This document shows, in pieces, positions 1 to 9,823 of a stretch of DNA of 64,000 nt. Position 1 is the stretch's first letter. Each line of letters opens with the position of its first letter. Origin of the DNA: Chlorobium sp. (GTDB lineage Bacteria; Bacteroidota; Chlorobiia; Chlorobiales; Chlorobiaceae). The position numbers and the translations under genes were made by a program. The stretch lies in NCBI GenBank assembly GCA_005862285.1, contig SZXW01000010.1, positions 248,001 to 312,000 on the forward strand. The letters run 5' to 3'. A model generated the notes under the pieces. It saw only the letters and a program-made list of their open reading frames with translations, searched no databases and was not told where the DNA came from.

Positions 1-790
1 TTTCCTTTTCCTGCAGTGCCCTGAGCAGTTTTGGCTGCAGCTCGGGCAGCAGTTCGCCGATCTCGTCGAGAAAAAGCGTTCCACCCTCGGCCAGCTGGAA
101 TTTGCCGGCCTTGTCCTTCAGAGCCCCTGTAAACGCCCCCTTTGCATATCCGAAAAGTTCGCTTTCGATGAGCTCGCGGGGGATGGCCGAACAGTTTATG
201 GCTACAAAAGGAGCATTCCTGCGTGAGCTCTGAGCATGGATCGCGCGGGCGACCAGCTCCTTGCCTGTGCCGGATTCTCCGGTTATCAGCACGGCTGCTT
301 CCGTATCCGCCACCTTGTTTATCACATCGAAAACCTTCTGCATCTCGTTCGACGTCCCGATCATGTTGCGAAAGCCGGCTTTTTCATCAAGCTGGCTTTT
401 GAGCCGACGGTTCTCCTCGATCACACCGGAATACTGAAGTGCCTTGCTTACCGTCAGTTTCAGGGAGTCCCTGCTGAACGGCTTCTGGATGTAGTCATAT
501 GCTCCGGCTTTCATGGCTTCCACGGCTCTGTCGACCTCTCCGAATGCCGTGATGATGATGACCAGTGTTTCCGGGGATCGCTGCCTGATATGCCGGAGAA
601 CATCAAGCCCATCGATACCAGGCATTTTCATGTCGGTAATCACGAGGGCTGGCATCAGTTGATCGAACATGCCCAGTCCTTTTTCACCTGAAGCGGCGAC
701 CGATACCTCGTAACCTTCCTGCTGGAGATTGTATTCCATGACCCTGCGCAGCGAAGGATCGTCGTCGATGACAAGAATTCTTTGTTTCAT
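1..790 (-). CDS. NtrC-family sigma54 response regulator (C-terminus cut by window edge)
   Basis: Read on the minus strand from the ATG at 790, this gives 263 codons with no stop before the window edge. Residues 1-115 are a receiver domain: the acidic pocket IDDD is near residue 8, the phospho-acceptor is D53 in ITDMKMPG, T81 and K103 complete the site. From about residue 140 comes the sigma54-interacting AAA+ domain, with Walker A GESGTGKE at 171-178, the sigma54-contact loop GAFTGA at 218-223 and Walker B LFLDEIGE near 240. The rest of the ATPase and the expected Fis-type HTH lie outside the window. The kinase gene ends 4 bases upstream of this start, so the two form one operon and probably one two-component system. 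Its targets are unknown; the only clear sigma54 promoter seen here is that of nifH. Confidence 0.93.
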   Translation of the reverse strand, partial: MKQRILVIDDDPSLRRVMEYNLQQEGYEVSVAASGEKGLGMFDQLMPALVITDMKMPGIDGLDVLRHIRQRSPETLVIIITAFGEVDRAVEAMKAGAYDYIQKPFSRDSLKLTVSKALQYSGVIEENRRLKSQLDEKAGFRNMIGTSNEMQKVFDVINKVADTEAAVLITGESGTGKELVARAIHAQSSRRNAPFVAINCSAIPRELIESELFGYAKGAFTGALKDKAGKFQLAEGGTLFLDEIGELLPELQPKLLRALQEKE

Positions 791-794
791 GCCG

Positions 795-1907
795 TTACTG
801 TTTGGTCTTTTCCGAAACCGGAAGCCTGATGATGACGGTCGTGCCCTTCCCCTTCAGGCTTTCTATTGCAATGGTGCCGTTGTGGCTTTCGATAATTTTT
901 TTCGTGATGGAAAGACCAAGACCTGTCCCATCCGGTTTCGTGGTGAAGAACGGTACGAAAAGCCGGTCCAGATTCCCGAGATCGATACCGGGGCCACTGT
1001 CATGAATGCGGATGCTCAAGCTTACACTGTCGGAAGCATCGACAGCAATGGAAACGCTGCTTCCCGCCGGTGCCGCCTGAAGCGCGTTCAGGATAATGTT
1101 CAGAAAAGCCTGGCGCAGTTTTTCGCTGTCAGCCATGATCGGAACCTGCTTGCCGGTTGGTTCGAGAACTATTTCCACATGATGATTTCTCGCATCGTTT
1201 GTCAGGAGGGTTGCAATGGTTTCAAGCTCTTCCATGACATTGCAGGGCTGCATGTCGGAAGGCCGGGGACGAACCATCTGCAGGAACTCGCTGACAACCC
1301 GGTTCAGGCGCTCGGTCTCCCTGATCTGGATATCGATGAACTCATGTTTCGGGTTATCCGGCGGGTAATCATCCCTGAGTATTTCAGCCGTCCCCCTGAT
1401 GGAACCGAGCGGGTTCCGCACTTCGTGGGCCAGCACGGCAGCAAGCTCGACCATGGTTGAAAGTTTCTCGGCCCTTCTAAGCTGCTCTTCGATCGCCATG
1501 ATCCTTTCAGACTGCGCCTTGAGTTTGCTGTACGATATTTCAAGGCCTTCGGCGGTTTTTTTCAGCTCGGCCGTGCGTTCCTTTTCAAGCTGGGATAAAA
1601 AACCGGTCAGGCCTCCGACGATATTGAAAAGCAGTATTTCGAGATATTTCCCTGTTTCCATGGAGAAATCGCCGCCCCACTGGTAGAGAATGTGAGGTGC
1701 ATACACGATACTGACGATGACTGAGCAGAACAATCCTCCGCGCAGGCCGAACCAGAGTGCGGAAAGGATGATCGGGATATAGTAGAGGCGCTGAAAAATG
1801 TCATGGAGATAGGAAGCGTGAAGCGGCGTGAAATAATGGAACATGCTGATACCGGTTACGGCAACCGTTAAAATCAGGAGCCTTGTATAATCCGGCTTTC
1901 CAATCAT
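795..1907 (-). CDS. Membrane-bound NtrB-like sensor histidine kinase
   Basis: A 370-residue sensor kinase. Residues 1-105 hold about four hydrophobic segments, including [12 protein letters not shown], and look like an integral-membrane sensing module without a periplasmic domain. A coiled linker (105-150) leads to the H-box [11 protein letters not shown] with phospho-acceptor H161. An HATPase domain follows, with the N-box [10 protein letters not shown], the G1 motif DSGPGID and the G2 motif GTGLGL. The layout resembles the NtrB/AtoS/ZraS class that pairs with sigma54 regulators, which fits the regulator gene starting 4 bases after this stop. The signal sensed cannot be read from the sequence. 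Confidence 0.92.
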   Translation of the reverse strand: MIGKPDYTRLLILTVAVTGISMFHYFTPLHASYLHDIFQRLYYIPIILSALWFGLRGGLFCSVIVSIVYAPHILYQWGGDFSMETGKYLEILLFNIVGGLTGFLSQLEKERTAELKKTAEGLEISYSKLKAQSERIMAIEEQLRRAEKLSTMVELAAVLAHEVRNPLGSIRGTAEILRDDYPPDNPKHEFIDIQIRETERLNRVVSEFLQMVRPRPSDMQPCNVMEELETIATLLTNDARNHHVEIVLEPTGKQVPIMADSEKLRQAFLNIILNALQAAPAGSSVSIAVDASDSVSLSIRIHDSGPGIDLGNLDRLFVPFFTTKPDGTGLGLSITKKIIESHNGTIAIESLKGKGTTVIIRLPVSEKTKQ

Positions 1908-2111
1908 TTCATTACAGCATGATGTTGAACCGCTTTCAGGAGCATAAACTATCTGAAGAGATTATAAAATTCAGAAAAAATAAAGATCGCTTCGAATAAG
2001 TTGGAAGCATCACTCATCCGGTGATCCTCACGATATGCATGTGACGTGATTTATTTATATTTTATATGCAAAATAAAGCTGTTATCAAAAACCATGTAAA
2101 AGGAGACGGTC

Positions 2112-2363
2112 ATGTCTATAGAGCAGGCAAAAGCTTGTATCGAAAAAATGAAATTCGACAAGGTTTTCCGGGAATATATCTTGTCGATTGAAGATACCGA
2201 AGCCCGGATGCGGGCAATCCACGATGCCGGTTTTTCCATAACAATGGAGGAAATCCGGGAAGCGTCCCGTGAGATGGACCATTACGGCGACATTTCCGGC
2301 AGCGGGATGGACCTTGACAACAACCCTTCAGGGGCATCATGCTACTGTTTTCTCCTTGGGTAA
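2112..2363 (+). CDS. Nif11-class RiPP precursor peptide
   Basis: An 83-residue peptide behind a good ribosome site (aaaggagacgg, 2098-2108). Residues 1-55 match the Nif11-like leader family: an acidic helical leader beginning MSIEQAKACIEKM with the typical turn DAGFSITMEEI. The remainder is short: a Gly/Ser/Asn stretch and a C-terminal SGASCYCFLLG. Nif11 leaders are known to direct peptides to modifying enzymes and are removed by C39 peptidases fused to export ABC transporters. A radical SAM/SPASM enzyme and a C39-ABC exporter lie within 5 kb, so precursor status is well supported. The cleavage site is unclear: GSG at about 63-65 and SGA at about 73-75 are both possible. Two cysteines spaced CxC are the obvious modification targets. 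The family name refers to a nif-linked cyanobacterial gene; it does not imply a nitrogenase role. Confidence 0.88.
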   Translation: MSIEQAKACIEKMKFDKVFREYILSIEDTEARMRAIHDAGFSITMEEIREASREMDHYGDISGSGMDLDNNPSGASCYCFLLG

Positions 2364-2487
2364 ACCGGGGCGTTATCATCATTACTATTGAAAAACGGCA
2401 GAGAGATATGTCAGGAACTCCTTAAATGTGCAAGACTGACGTACAGCCCGGCAGCACCGTGGGCAAATCTTTTCTTTTCCGGAATTG

Positions 2488-3963
2488 TCACGATATCGGC
2501 ACACATGCCCCAGCATAGGAACCCTGTTTTGCAATCGGGTTACCGACCCCCCTGTGGCGGTGTTGTTCAGGGTGCACCAGGCGATACCCTTGCTTCATAT
2601 CAGGCACTTCCTTCTTTCCCAGCAGGGCATCACAGATTTCCTTCGTTCGCCTTTGATCGAGATATGATTCAAGATCCTGTAGAAGCGAGTACCTGACAGG
2701 AGAGCAGCATTCGAGCCCTTCCTCGCCGAACTGTTTCATTCTCATTCTTTTATTGACGCATCCTCCTCCACAGACCGGAAAACAGGAACATTCCATACAC
2801 GTTTTATCATTGAAAGGATCTGCAACGGTAGCGTACCGGGCAACGATATCCTTATTCCTGACCGCCTCCTCGTCATAGACAGAACCGATAACCATCTTGC
2901 CGTTCCCAACATCTTCCAGGCACTTGTACATTTCTCCTCTTGGTCCGATCACATAACCGAAACGGGAAGTTGCGGTGCAGGTATTCACGGCTCCGCTCTG
3001 CGGGAAATTTCCTCCATGTGGAACAATCCCGCTGGTTTTATATCCGTCAAACAAAAAATCCTTCCATTCGCTTACACTCAAACCGGAATGAGAACCATAA
3101 GGATGAGAAAGAGGAATGGTAAGGTAACCGGGACGGACTACAAGATTTTTACCGGCATACCGTTCCAGCAACTCTTTTCTCAATCCGGCAAATTCATCAC
3201 GGTTATATTTGTCTACATTCACCCGGATTGCAACCCGGCCATTCCAGTTGGAGTTCATCAGCATATCGATATTGTCGAGAATATTTCTGTAGGTCGGACC
3301 GCCGCCTGTCAGCATCCTTCTGCTGTTGTGGGTCGCTTCGCTGCCATCGAGTGTAATCTGTATTGTGGTGATTTTCAGGTTTGCAAGTTCATCGATCCAC
3401 TTCCCGTCAAGCAGGTAGGCATTGGTAATGAGACCGGCATTGTCGAAATCAGGGTAAAGCTCCCGGAACCTTGCGGTAAGGCCCGTGACAACCTCGAAAG
3501 CAAGCGTAGGTTCACCTCCATACCAGTTAACCGTAAGGCTCTTTGCCTCCTTATGCTTTTTTATGAAGGAAATCAGAGCGTCCATTGTATTTTCGCTCAT
3601 TATCTCCGGATCGCTCTGGCTATGCTCGAAGCAATAGGAGCAACAAAAATTGCAAGAGAGTGTCGGGCAGATGGTAAGCCCGAGCGTTGATGTATTGAAA
3701 CAGGCTGCATTGCGGTCATATTGAAGTTGCATCAATTGCAACAGTTCATCGTCCCTCTGTGCAAGGAAACCATGTTCTTCAAGAAATGCCGGAAATTCGG
3801 AATCCTTTTGAGGTTCAAAGCATTCACGACCATCACGAAGCCCGGCTGCTGTTTCGTAATGTTCTTTGTCGAGCTCCAGCATAAATCCTGACAGCGCATT
3901 GTAAAGAAAGAAGCCTGACTTTTCAGAATGGAAAAGGGTATTGTAAAAGGACCAGGGTTTCAT
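2488..3963 (-). CDS. Radical SAM/SPASM peptide maturase, Nif11-associated type
   Basis: Read from the ATG at 3963 this is 491 residues; an in-frame ATG at 4014 and TTG at 4020 are alternatives, but the family usually begins near the motif KPWSFYNTLF. The radical SAM cluster motif CxxxCxxC is C104-C108-C111, within SCNFCCSYCF, followed by the SAM-binding NWYGGEP. The C-terminal half carries a SPASM/twitch domain that would bind auxiliary Fe-S clusters: a Cys in VNTCTAT, another in MYKCLED, then the cluster CMECSCFPVCGGGC. Such enzymes make thioether or C-C crosslinks, or epimerise residues, in ribosomal peptides. The gene converges on the Nif11 precursor and diverges from the export genes, so it probably has its own promoter in 3964-4127. 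The product chemistry is not predictable from sequence. Confidence 0.92.
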   Translation of the reverse strand: MKPWSFYNTLFHSEKSGFFLYNALSGFMLELDKEHYETAAGLRDGRECFEPQKDSEFPAFLEEHGFLAQRDDELLQLMQLQYDRNAACFNTSTLGLTICPTLSCNFCCSYCFEHSQSDPEIMSENTMDALISFIKKHKEAKSLTVNWYGGEPTLAFEVVTGLTARFRELYPDFDNAGLITNAYLLDGKWIDELANLKITTIQITLDGSEATHNSRRMLTGGGPTYRNILDNIDMLMNSNWNGRVAIRVNVDKYNRDEFAGLRKELLERYAGKNLVVRPGYLTIPLSHPYGSHSGLSVSEWKDFLFDGYKTSGIVPHGGNFPQSGAVNTCTATSRFGYVIGPRGEMYKCLEDVGNGKMVIGSVYDEEAVRNKDIVARYATVADPFNDKTCMECSCFPVCGGGCVNKRMRMKQFGEEGLECCSPVRYSLLQDLESYLDQRRTKEICDALLGKKEVPDMKQGYRLVHPEQHRHRGVGNPIAKQGSYAGACVPIS

Positions 3964-4127
3964 CTGTTTGAATATCAGCAGGTTATATGTTTTATATTGG
4001 AAATATATAGCCATTAACAATAAATTAAACGTTAAAAGGACTGCGATAACTTGCGTTTTTTATAGCAGGGACATATAAACCCTGTTTTTTGCAGCCAGTT
4101 TCCAATCTCTGTTTCAAACATTCCTTC

Positions 4128-5246
4128 ATGGCCATCGAGTTCAGAAAGGAAGCTCTCAAAAAGCTCAGTTCCCCTGATGATCTTGACCGTCTGATCCCGG
4201 TTACGGACCGGCGTGGCTGGATAGCGCTTCTTTCAGCCGCAATTTTCATCCTGGCAATGACTGCCTGGCTCATTTGGGGCAAAATTGATACGACAGTCGA
4301 GGGACAAGGTATTACCATGGGTGCCGAGACCGTACAATCGATTTCATCCCGTTCAGCAGGTACCGTTACCGATTTCAATCTCAAGGATGGACAGACGGTT
4401 CAGGAAGGTGAAATTCTCGGTATCATCGAACAGCCTGAACTGAAACATGAATTTCATTCCGCGTTCTCGACCTATGAGTTTCAGCTCTCTCATCAGGCAG
4501 AGAAACGTTCATTTCTGAAAAGGCAAATTGCACTGATGGAGCTTAAGGCTGCAAGAGTTCATGAGCAACCCGGGAAACCCACGTTGAATAACAGAACCCG
4601 GGCTTCGACCGAACAATCGATCATGGAGCTCAAAAACAGCCTTTACAAACTTGACAACGACCTTGCCGACGCAGAAAGAAACCTTGAAAAATCAAGGGAG
4701 AATTATAAATGGCGTTCAACTGTCATTTCTCCTGTAACCGGAATGGTGACAGAAATCAAAGTTACAAATGGACAACCGGTTTCCCCCGGTATTGAACTGC
4801 TTCAGGTTGAACCTTTCATAAACAACAAGTCCGGTGACATAAAACTTGACCTGTACATCGCTTCGGGAAATGCGAAAAAAATCAGGAAAGGTATGGAAGC
4901 ATATATTGCGCCCTCGATCGTAAAACCTGAGGAATATGGGTATATCGTCGGAAAAGTGCTTTATATAAGCGAATACCCGGTTTCCGCACAATCCATTGCT
5001 GCAGAAATAAGAAACGAGGAGCTTGCCCGTAAATTCGCCCTTTCAAGCCCCCCCTACAAAGTGACTGTCAAACTCCTCAGGGACCGTTCCAACAGCAGCG
5101 GTTTCAGGTGGACTTCCGGCAGAGATCCCCGGACAACCATCTCATCCGGTATTCTCTGTACGGGAAAGATTGTGGTCGAAGAACAGTCTCCAATCGAACT
5201 GATAATTCCGATGATGAAAAATACTCTGTTTCCCGATTTCATGTAA
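4128..5246 (+). CDS. NHLM-type HlyD secretion adaptor
   Basis: Membrane-fusion protein of a peptide exporter, 372 residues from the ATG at 4128; an upstream ATG at 4089 would add 13. The N-terminus EFRKEALKKLSSPDDLDRL is characteristic of the HlyD-like proteins of NHLM bacteriocin systems. One transmembrane segment follows (about 35-57, ALLSAAIFILAMTAWLIWG). Next come a split biotinyl-lipoyl domain (SRSAGTVTDFNLKDGQTV), a coiled-coil hairpin rich in Lys/Glu (about 125-200) and a beta-barrel region. It should bridge the inner-membrane ABC exporter towards the outer membrane. It heads a plus-strand run with the two ABC genes, about 110 bases before the first. Confidence 0.9.
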   Translation: MAIEFRKEALKKLSSPDDLDRLIPVTDRRGWIALLSAAIFILAMTAWLIWGKIDTTVEGQGITMGAETVQSISSRSAGTVTDFNLKDGQTVQEGEILGIIEQPELKHEFHSAFSTYEFQLSHQAEKRSFLKRQIALMELKAARVHEQPGKPTLNNRTRASTEQSIMELKNSLYKLDNDLADAERNLEKSRENYKWRSTVISPVTGMVTEIKVTNGQPVSPGIELLQVEPFINNKSGDIKLDLYIASGNAKKIRKGMEAYIAPSIVKPEEYGYIVGKVLYISEYPVSAQSIAAEIRNEELARKFALSSPPYKVTVKLLRDRSNSSGFRWTSGRDPRTTISSGILCTGKIVVEEQSPIELIIPMMKNTLFPDFM

Positions 5247-5357
5247 CGACGATATTTCCAACAGTTTTCTCTTATCTGCATGTTCACGAAAGAGCCGATA
5301 AATTATGAAGAACTCAACTGAAATACTTTTCAACAGTTACGACAGAGGAATACAAGC

Positions 5358-7535
5358 ATGAGCTTCATGCTCTTTCCTTCCGAAAAACTCTGGGATGAAG
5401 CCAGGATCAAAACACCGACCATCCTCCAGATGGAAGCTGTCGAGTGCGGAGCCGCCTCGCTGGGAATGGTTCTTGCCTGGTTCGGATGTCATGTCCCGCT
5501 GGAGAAGCTCCGGGCCGAATGTGGAGTAACCCGTGACGGCAGCAAGGCAAGCAGCCTGATCAAAGCTGCCGGAAAATACGGCCTAGAAGCAAAAGGATGC
5601 AGGCTGGACCTTGACGATCTCCACAGAAAGAAACTTCCCATGATCCTGTTCTGGAACATGTACCATTTCGTCGTGCTCGAGGGCTTCAGGAAAGGATACT
5701 ATTACATCAACGATCCTGCATCGGGCCAGAGAAAAATCACATTGAATGAGTTCAGCGACTCATTTTCCGGAATTGCCATTACATTCGAGCCAACTGCCGA
5801 TTTCAAAAAGGGAGGACGTCCATTCAGCCTCCTGAAAGCTTTACAGAAAAGGGTGTCGGGAATGGAAAAGGCAATTACCTTCATCATTCTTGCTACAGTC
5901 CTGCTTGTACTTCCCGGACTGGTAGTTCCTTCATTTCTGAGAATATTCATCGATTACGTCCTTGTAAAAAGAATGACCGACTGGATCAGACCGCTCTTGC
6001 TGGGCATGCTTCTGACAGCTCTTTTTCAGGGTTTCATGACATGGCTGCAGCAGTATTACATACTCAGGGCCGAAACAAAACTTGCGCTTGCATCGTCCGC
6101 AAAATTCTTCAACCATGTCTTCGCCATGCCGATGCGGTTTTTCACCATGCGTCAGGCTGGGGAAATTGCCAATCGGGTGCAGTTGAACGATCAGGTTGCG
6201 TCACTGCTGGCAGGCGAACTCTCTTCAAAATCCCTCAATGTGCTCCTGATCTTTTTTTATGCTCTCCTTATGCTCAGGTATGATGCCATCCTCACTGCCG
6301 GAGCTATAGTGATAGCTGGTCTGAATGCTGCCGCGCTTTTCTATGCATCGAGAAAACGCATTATCCTTAGCCGGAAATTCCTGCATGACAATGGAAAGCT
6401 TATGGGTACGACCTATTACGGTATCAGGACTATCGAAAGCCTTAAAGCATCGGGAGGTGAACAGGATTATTTTTCCAGATGGACTGGACTTTTCGCCAAT
6501 ATGGTAAACGGACGCCAGCAGCTTCAGATCGCAACCGTTTTTCTTCTCGCTCTTCCCCCGTTCCTTCAGTCGCTTGGAAACATAGCCATTCTAACCGTCG
6601 GGGGGTTGCGTGTCATGGAAGGAAACCTGACAATAGGCATGCTTGTCGCCTTCCAGAGCCTCCTGCTCTCATTCCTTGCCCCGGTCAACCAGATGGTATC
6701 CCTCGGACAGAAACTTCAGGACACTCAGGCCTGCCTGCAAAGGCTGGACGATGTAATGGAGAACGAGAGCAAGCTCTCGGCTGACCATATGGAAAGTGGC
6801 AAAGAGTTCGAAAAACTGACGGGCGATATCGAGTTGAGAAACATTACTTTCGGCTATAATCCTCTTGAACCGCCACTTATAGAAAATTTCTCCCTGAAGC
6901 TCAGGCCTGGAGAACGGATTGCTCTTGTAGGAAGCTCGGGTTCGGGCAAATCCACAATTGCAAAACTTGTAGCCGGACTTTATGAGCCCTGGAGCGGTGA
7001 AGTGCTTTTCGACAATAACCGGAGAAAAGATATTCCTCGTAATCAGCTGGCTTCATCAATAAGTATGGTTGATCAGGAAATCACTCTTTTTGAAGGAACG
7101 ATAGCGGAAAACATCGCCATGTGGGATATGACACTCCAGCATGATGAGATAACCCGGGCGGCTATGGATGCCGCAATCCATGATGTGATCATTGCGAGAA
7201 CTGGTGGATATCAGTCGGATCTGAGCGAAGGAGGCAGGAATTTCAGCGGCGGTCAGCGCCAGAGGATCGAAATTGCCCGGGCACTCTCATATAACCCTTC
7301 CATACTGATCCTCGACGAAGCGACAAGCGCCCTGGACCCGACGACGGAAAAAATAATCGATATGAATATTCGAAGGAGGTCGTGTTCCTGCCTGATCATA
7401 GCCCACAGGCTCAGCACAATCCGTGACTGCGACGAAATTATCGTTCTTGAAGGCGGAAAGGTCATTGAACGGGGTACCCATACCGCTCTGATGAAAGCCG
7501 GAGGTACATATGCCGGACTGATCGCAAAAGGATAG
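5358..7535 (+). CDS. NHLM-type peptidase-containing ABC exporter (C39 + TMD + NBD)
   Basis: A 725-residue PCAT-type exporter. Residues 15-145 are a C39 peptidase with catalytic C30 (EAVECGAAS), H103 (NMYHFVVLEG) and D119 (YINDPASG). This would cut the Nif11 leader during export. A membrane domain of about six helices spans 170-460. The nucleotide-binding domain has Walker A GSSGSGKST near 524, signature FSGGQRQR near 625, Walker B ILILDEATSALD near 649 and an H-loop in IAHRLS. All catalytic residues are present, so both the protease and the ATPase should be active. It matches the first of the two ABC proteins typical of NHLM clusters. The next gene begins within 10 bases, indicating co-expression. 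Confidence 0.94.
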   Translation: MSFMLFPSEKLWDEARIKTPTILQMEAVECGAASLGMVLAWFGCHVPLEKLRAECGVTRDGSKASSLIKAAGKYGLEAKGCRLDLDDLHRKKLPMILFWNMYHFVVLEGFRKGYYYINDPASGQRKITLNEFSDSFSGIAITFEPTADFKKGGRPFSLLKALQKRVSGMEKAITFIILATVLLVLPGLVVPSFLRIFIDYVLVKRMTDWIRPLLLGMLLTALFQGFMTWLQQYYILRAETKLALASSAKFFNHVFAMPMRFFTMRQAGEIANRVQLNDQVASLLAGELSSKSLNVLLIFFYALLMLRYDAILTAGAIVIAGLNAAALFYASRKRIILSRKFLHDNGKLMGTTYYGIRTIESLKASGGEQDYFSRWTGLFANMVNGRQQLQIATVFLLALPPFLQSLGNIAILTVGGLRVMEGNLTIGMLVAFQSLLLSFLAPVNQMVSLGQKLQDTQACLQRLDDVMENESKLSADHMESGKEFEKLTGDIELRNITFGYNPLEPPLIENFSLKLRPGERIALVGSSGSGKSTIAKLVAGLYEPWSGEVLFDNNRRKDIPRNQLASSISMVDQEITLFEGTIAENIAMWDMTLQHDEITRAAMDAAIHDVIIARTGGYQSDLSEGGRNFSGGQRQRIEIARALSYNPSILILDEATSALDPTTEKIIDMNIRRRSCSCLIIAHRLSTIRDCDEIIVLEGGKVIERGTHTALMKAGGTYAGLIAKG

Positions 7536-7543
7536 ATTTGCCC

Positions 7544-9772
7544 ATGGAAACCGGAACAGAACATCTGAATAAACAGACGGCAGGAAAAAATTCAGGAAAG
7601 CGCTTTGCCGAAAAATCTCTTTTCCGGGAGGAAAGTTACCAAAAAGCTCTCGAAAGCCTGGCAGGTATCCTTGAAAAAGACAAAACAGGGTCCTTTCCGT
7701 TATATTCCGATCCTCTCCTTGCCGCATGCGTCCTGGTAGGAAATGCCACCGATATCGTCATCAGTGCGCCGCCTCAGGAAACGGACCCTTTCCTTGAGGA
7801 TCCCCTTCAGTTGATCTGCCGGCATTCAGGTATCCGGATAAGGAAAGTAAATCTTTCAAAAGACGGTCCGTGGTGGAAACAGGAGAACGGGCCGCTTCTT
7901 GCCTACCGGGGTCCCTGCCGGAATCCTGTCGCCCTCATTCCTGGCCGCAAAGGGTACATGATGATCGATCCTCAAACCAGAGAGACATTCATTGTTGATG
8001 CTGACCTGCAAAGTGAAGTTGATACAGAAACCGCCTGGGCTTTCTACAGGCCATTCCTGGACAGGGTACTGAACCTTCGGGAAATCCTCCGCTTCGGTAT
8101 TTCCGGAAGCAGATCCGATATCGGCAGCACTATCCTGCTCGGTATGGCAGGAGCATTGATCGGCCTGTTGACTCCGGTAATGACCGGTATTCTCTTCGAT
8201 ACGATCATTCTCCAGTCATCAAGAGAACAACTGCTTCCCTTTGCAATAATCCTTGCCGCCAGTGTGACAGCTGCCTGCGGATTCGATCTTGCAAGGCAGA
8301 TATTGGTAACGAGAGTGCAATCCCGCCTGGATATAAAACTCCAACCGGCATTCATAGACCGCCTGCTCAATCTCCCCAGCATCTTTTTCAGAAATTTTTC
8401 CGCAGGAGACCTTGCTAACCGGATCCTCGGCATTTCCAGGATCCGGGAGACCCTGAGCAGTGCAGTTATGTCCGCTCTTCTCGGCATGCTGTTCGGTTTC
8501 CTGAATTTTTTCCTGCTGTTTTTTTACAGCTGGAAGCTCGCACTTGTTGCAGCTGCTCTTACAGGTCTGCTTATCGGTATTACCGTTCTGACAAGTTACC
8601 GGCAACTGCGGTTCAAAAAGCTCCTGTTTGAAACCCAGGGAAGTATCTCCGGGCTCCTGGGCAATCTCCTGACCGGAATTGCCAAAATAAGGATTACCGG
8701 CACGGAAAAGCATGCATTTGTACAATGGGCCGGAAAATTCAGAAAGGAACGTGACCTGACCCTGCAGGCAGGAGTTCTCAAGAACATTCTTGATGTAACT
8801 GCAGCTTCATTTCCGGTTATAACCATGGCATTCATCATTTTTACTGCCGGAAGCCTGTTAACCGGAGAATATCTCACATGCGGCTCGTTCATTGCTTTCA
8901 TGACTGCTTATACGACCTTTCAGACAGCCCTTCTGCAATCGACGCTGACCATCATCGCAAGCCTCGACATCATTCCCCTCTACGAACGCATCAAACCGGT
9001 GCTCGATACCCTTCCCGAAACGACCCAGACCAGGACACAGCCTGGAAAACTGACAGGGAAGATAGAATTGCAAAGCGTCAATTTCAGTTATTCCACAGAA
9101 GGTCCCCAGGTACTTCACGATATTGAACTGAATGCGGAACCAGGAGAGTTCATTGCAATAGTCGGCAGCTCAGGTTCGGGAAAATCAACCATGATGAGAC
9201 TTCTTCTCGGCTTCGAACAACCTGATTCCGGCACTGTATTCTACGATGGCATCGACCTCGCAACCCTGAATGTGCAGGCGGTACGCCGTCAGATCGGCGT
9301 CGTTATTCAGAATGCGCAGTTGCAGCCGGGTTTCATCCTGAACACTATTGTCGGCTCTTCGGCACTGACAGTCGAAGATGCCTGGGAAGCGGCTAAATTG
9401 GCGGGTATTGACGAGGATATCCGAAAAATGCCAATGGGCATGTATACCATCATCAGCGAGGGAAGCGAAACCATATCGGGAGGACAGAAACAACGCCTTC
9501 TGATTGCAGGAGCACTCGTTCGAAAACCCGGAATGATTTTTTTCGACGAAGCAACAAGCGCTCTTGACAACCATACCCAGGAGATAATCAGCAGAAGCCT
9601 GGAAGAACTCAAGGTCACCAGGGTCGTTATCGCCCACAGGCTCAGCACCATCCGCAAGGCGGACAGGATCTACTGCCTCGATGAGGGCCGGATTGTCCAG
9701 CAGGGCACCTATGAAGAACTTATGTCTCAGGAAGGACTTTTCAGGGAACTCGCCAACCGGCAGATTGCATGA
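7544..9772 (+). CDS. NHLM-type second ABC transporter (long N-terminal extension, no peptidase)
   Basis: A 742-residue ABC half-transporter from the ATG at 7544; a TTG at 7538 is an alternative. The first 180 residues are a soluble extension without C39 motifs, as is usual for the second NHLM transporter. The membrane domain covers about 190-470. The ATPase has Walker A GSSGSGKST near 540, signature ISGGQKQR near 643 and Walker B MIFFDEATSALD near 664. With the preceding C39-ABC protein it could form a heterodimeric exporter, or the two may act in sequence. It is translationally linked to its neighbours: the upstream stop is 8 bases before the start, and the Cache-domain gene follows after 51 bases. 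Confidence 0.92.
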   Translation: METGTEHLNKQTAGKNSGKRFAEKSLFREESYQKALESLAGILEKDKTGSFPLYSDPLLAACVLVGNATDIVISAPPQETDPFLEDPLQLICRHSGIRIRKVNLSKDGPWWKQENGPLLAYRGPCRNPVALIPGRKGYMMIDPQTRETFIVDADLQSEVDTETAWAFYRPFLDRVLNLREILRFGISGSRSDIGSTILLGMAGALIGLLTPVMTGILFDTIILQSSREQLLPFAIILAASVTAACGFDLARQILVTRVQSRLDIKLQPAFIDRLLNLPSIFFRNFSAGDLANRILGISRIRETLSSAVMSALLGMLFGFLNFFLLFFYSWKLALVAAALTGLLIGITVLTSYRQLRFKKLLFETQGSISGLLGNLLTGIAKIRITGTEKHAFVQWAGKFRKERDLTLQAGVLKNILDVTAASFPVITMAFIIFTAGSLLTGEYLTCGSFIAFMTAYTTFQTALLQSTLTIIASLDIIPLYERIKPVLDTLPETTQTRTQPGKLTGKIELQSVNFSYSTEGPQVLHDIELNAEPGEFIAIVGSSGSGKSTMMRLLLGFEQPDSGTVFYDGIDLATLNVQAVRRQIGVVIQNAQLQPGFILNTIVGSSALTVEDAWEAAKLAGIDEDIRKMPMGMYTIISEGSETISGGQKQRLLIAGALVRKPGMIFFDEATSALDNHTQEIISRSLEELKVTRVVIAHRLSTIRKADRIYCLDEGRIVQQGTYEELMSQEGLFRELANRQIA

Positions 9773-9823
9773 TGCATCCAACCGGAAGTACCGCTTTGTT
9801 AAACCAGGAAAAAGTAAAAAGAC

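Noticed and set aside
2112-2363. Nif11 gene as a nitrogen-fixation gene
   Set aside because: The family name is historical; neighbours show a peptide-export locus and nif is 20 kb away.
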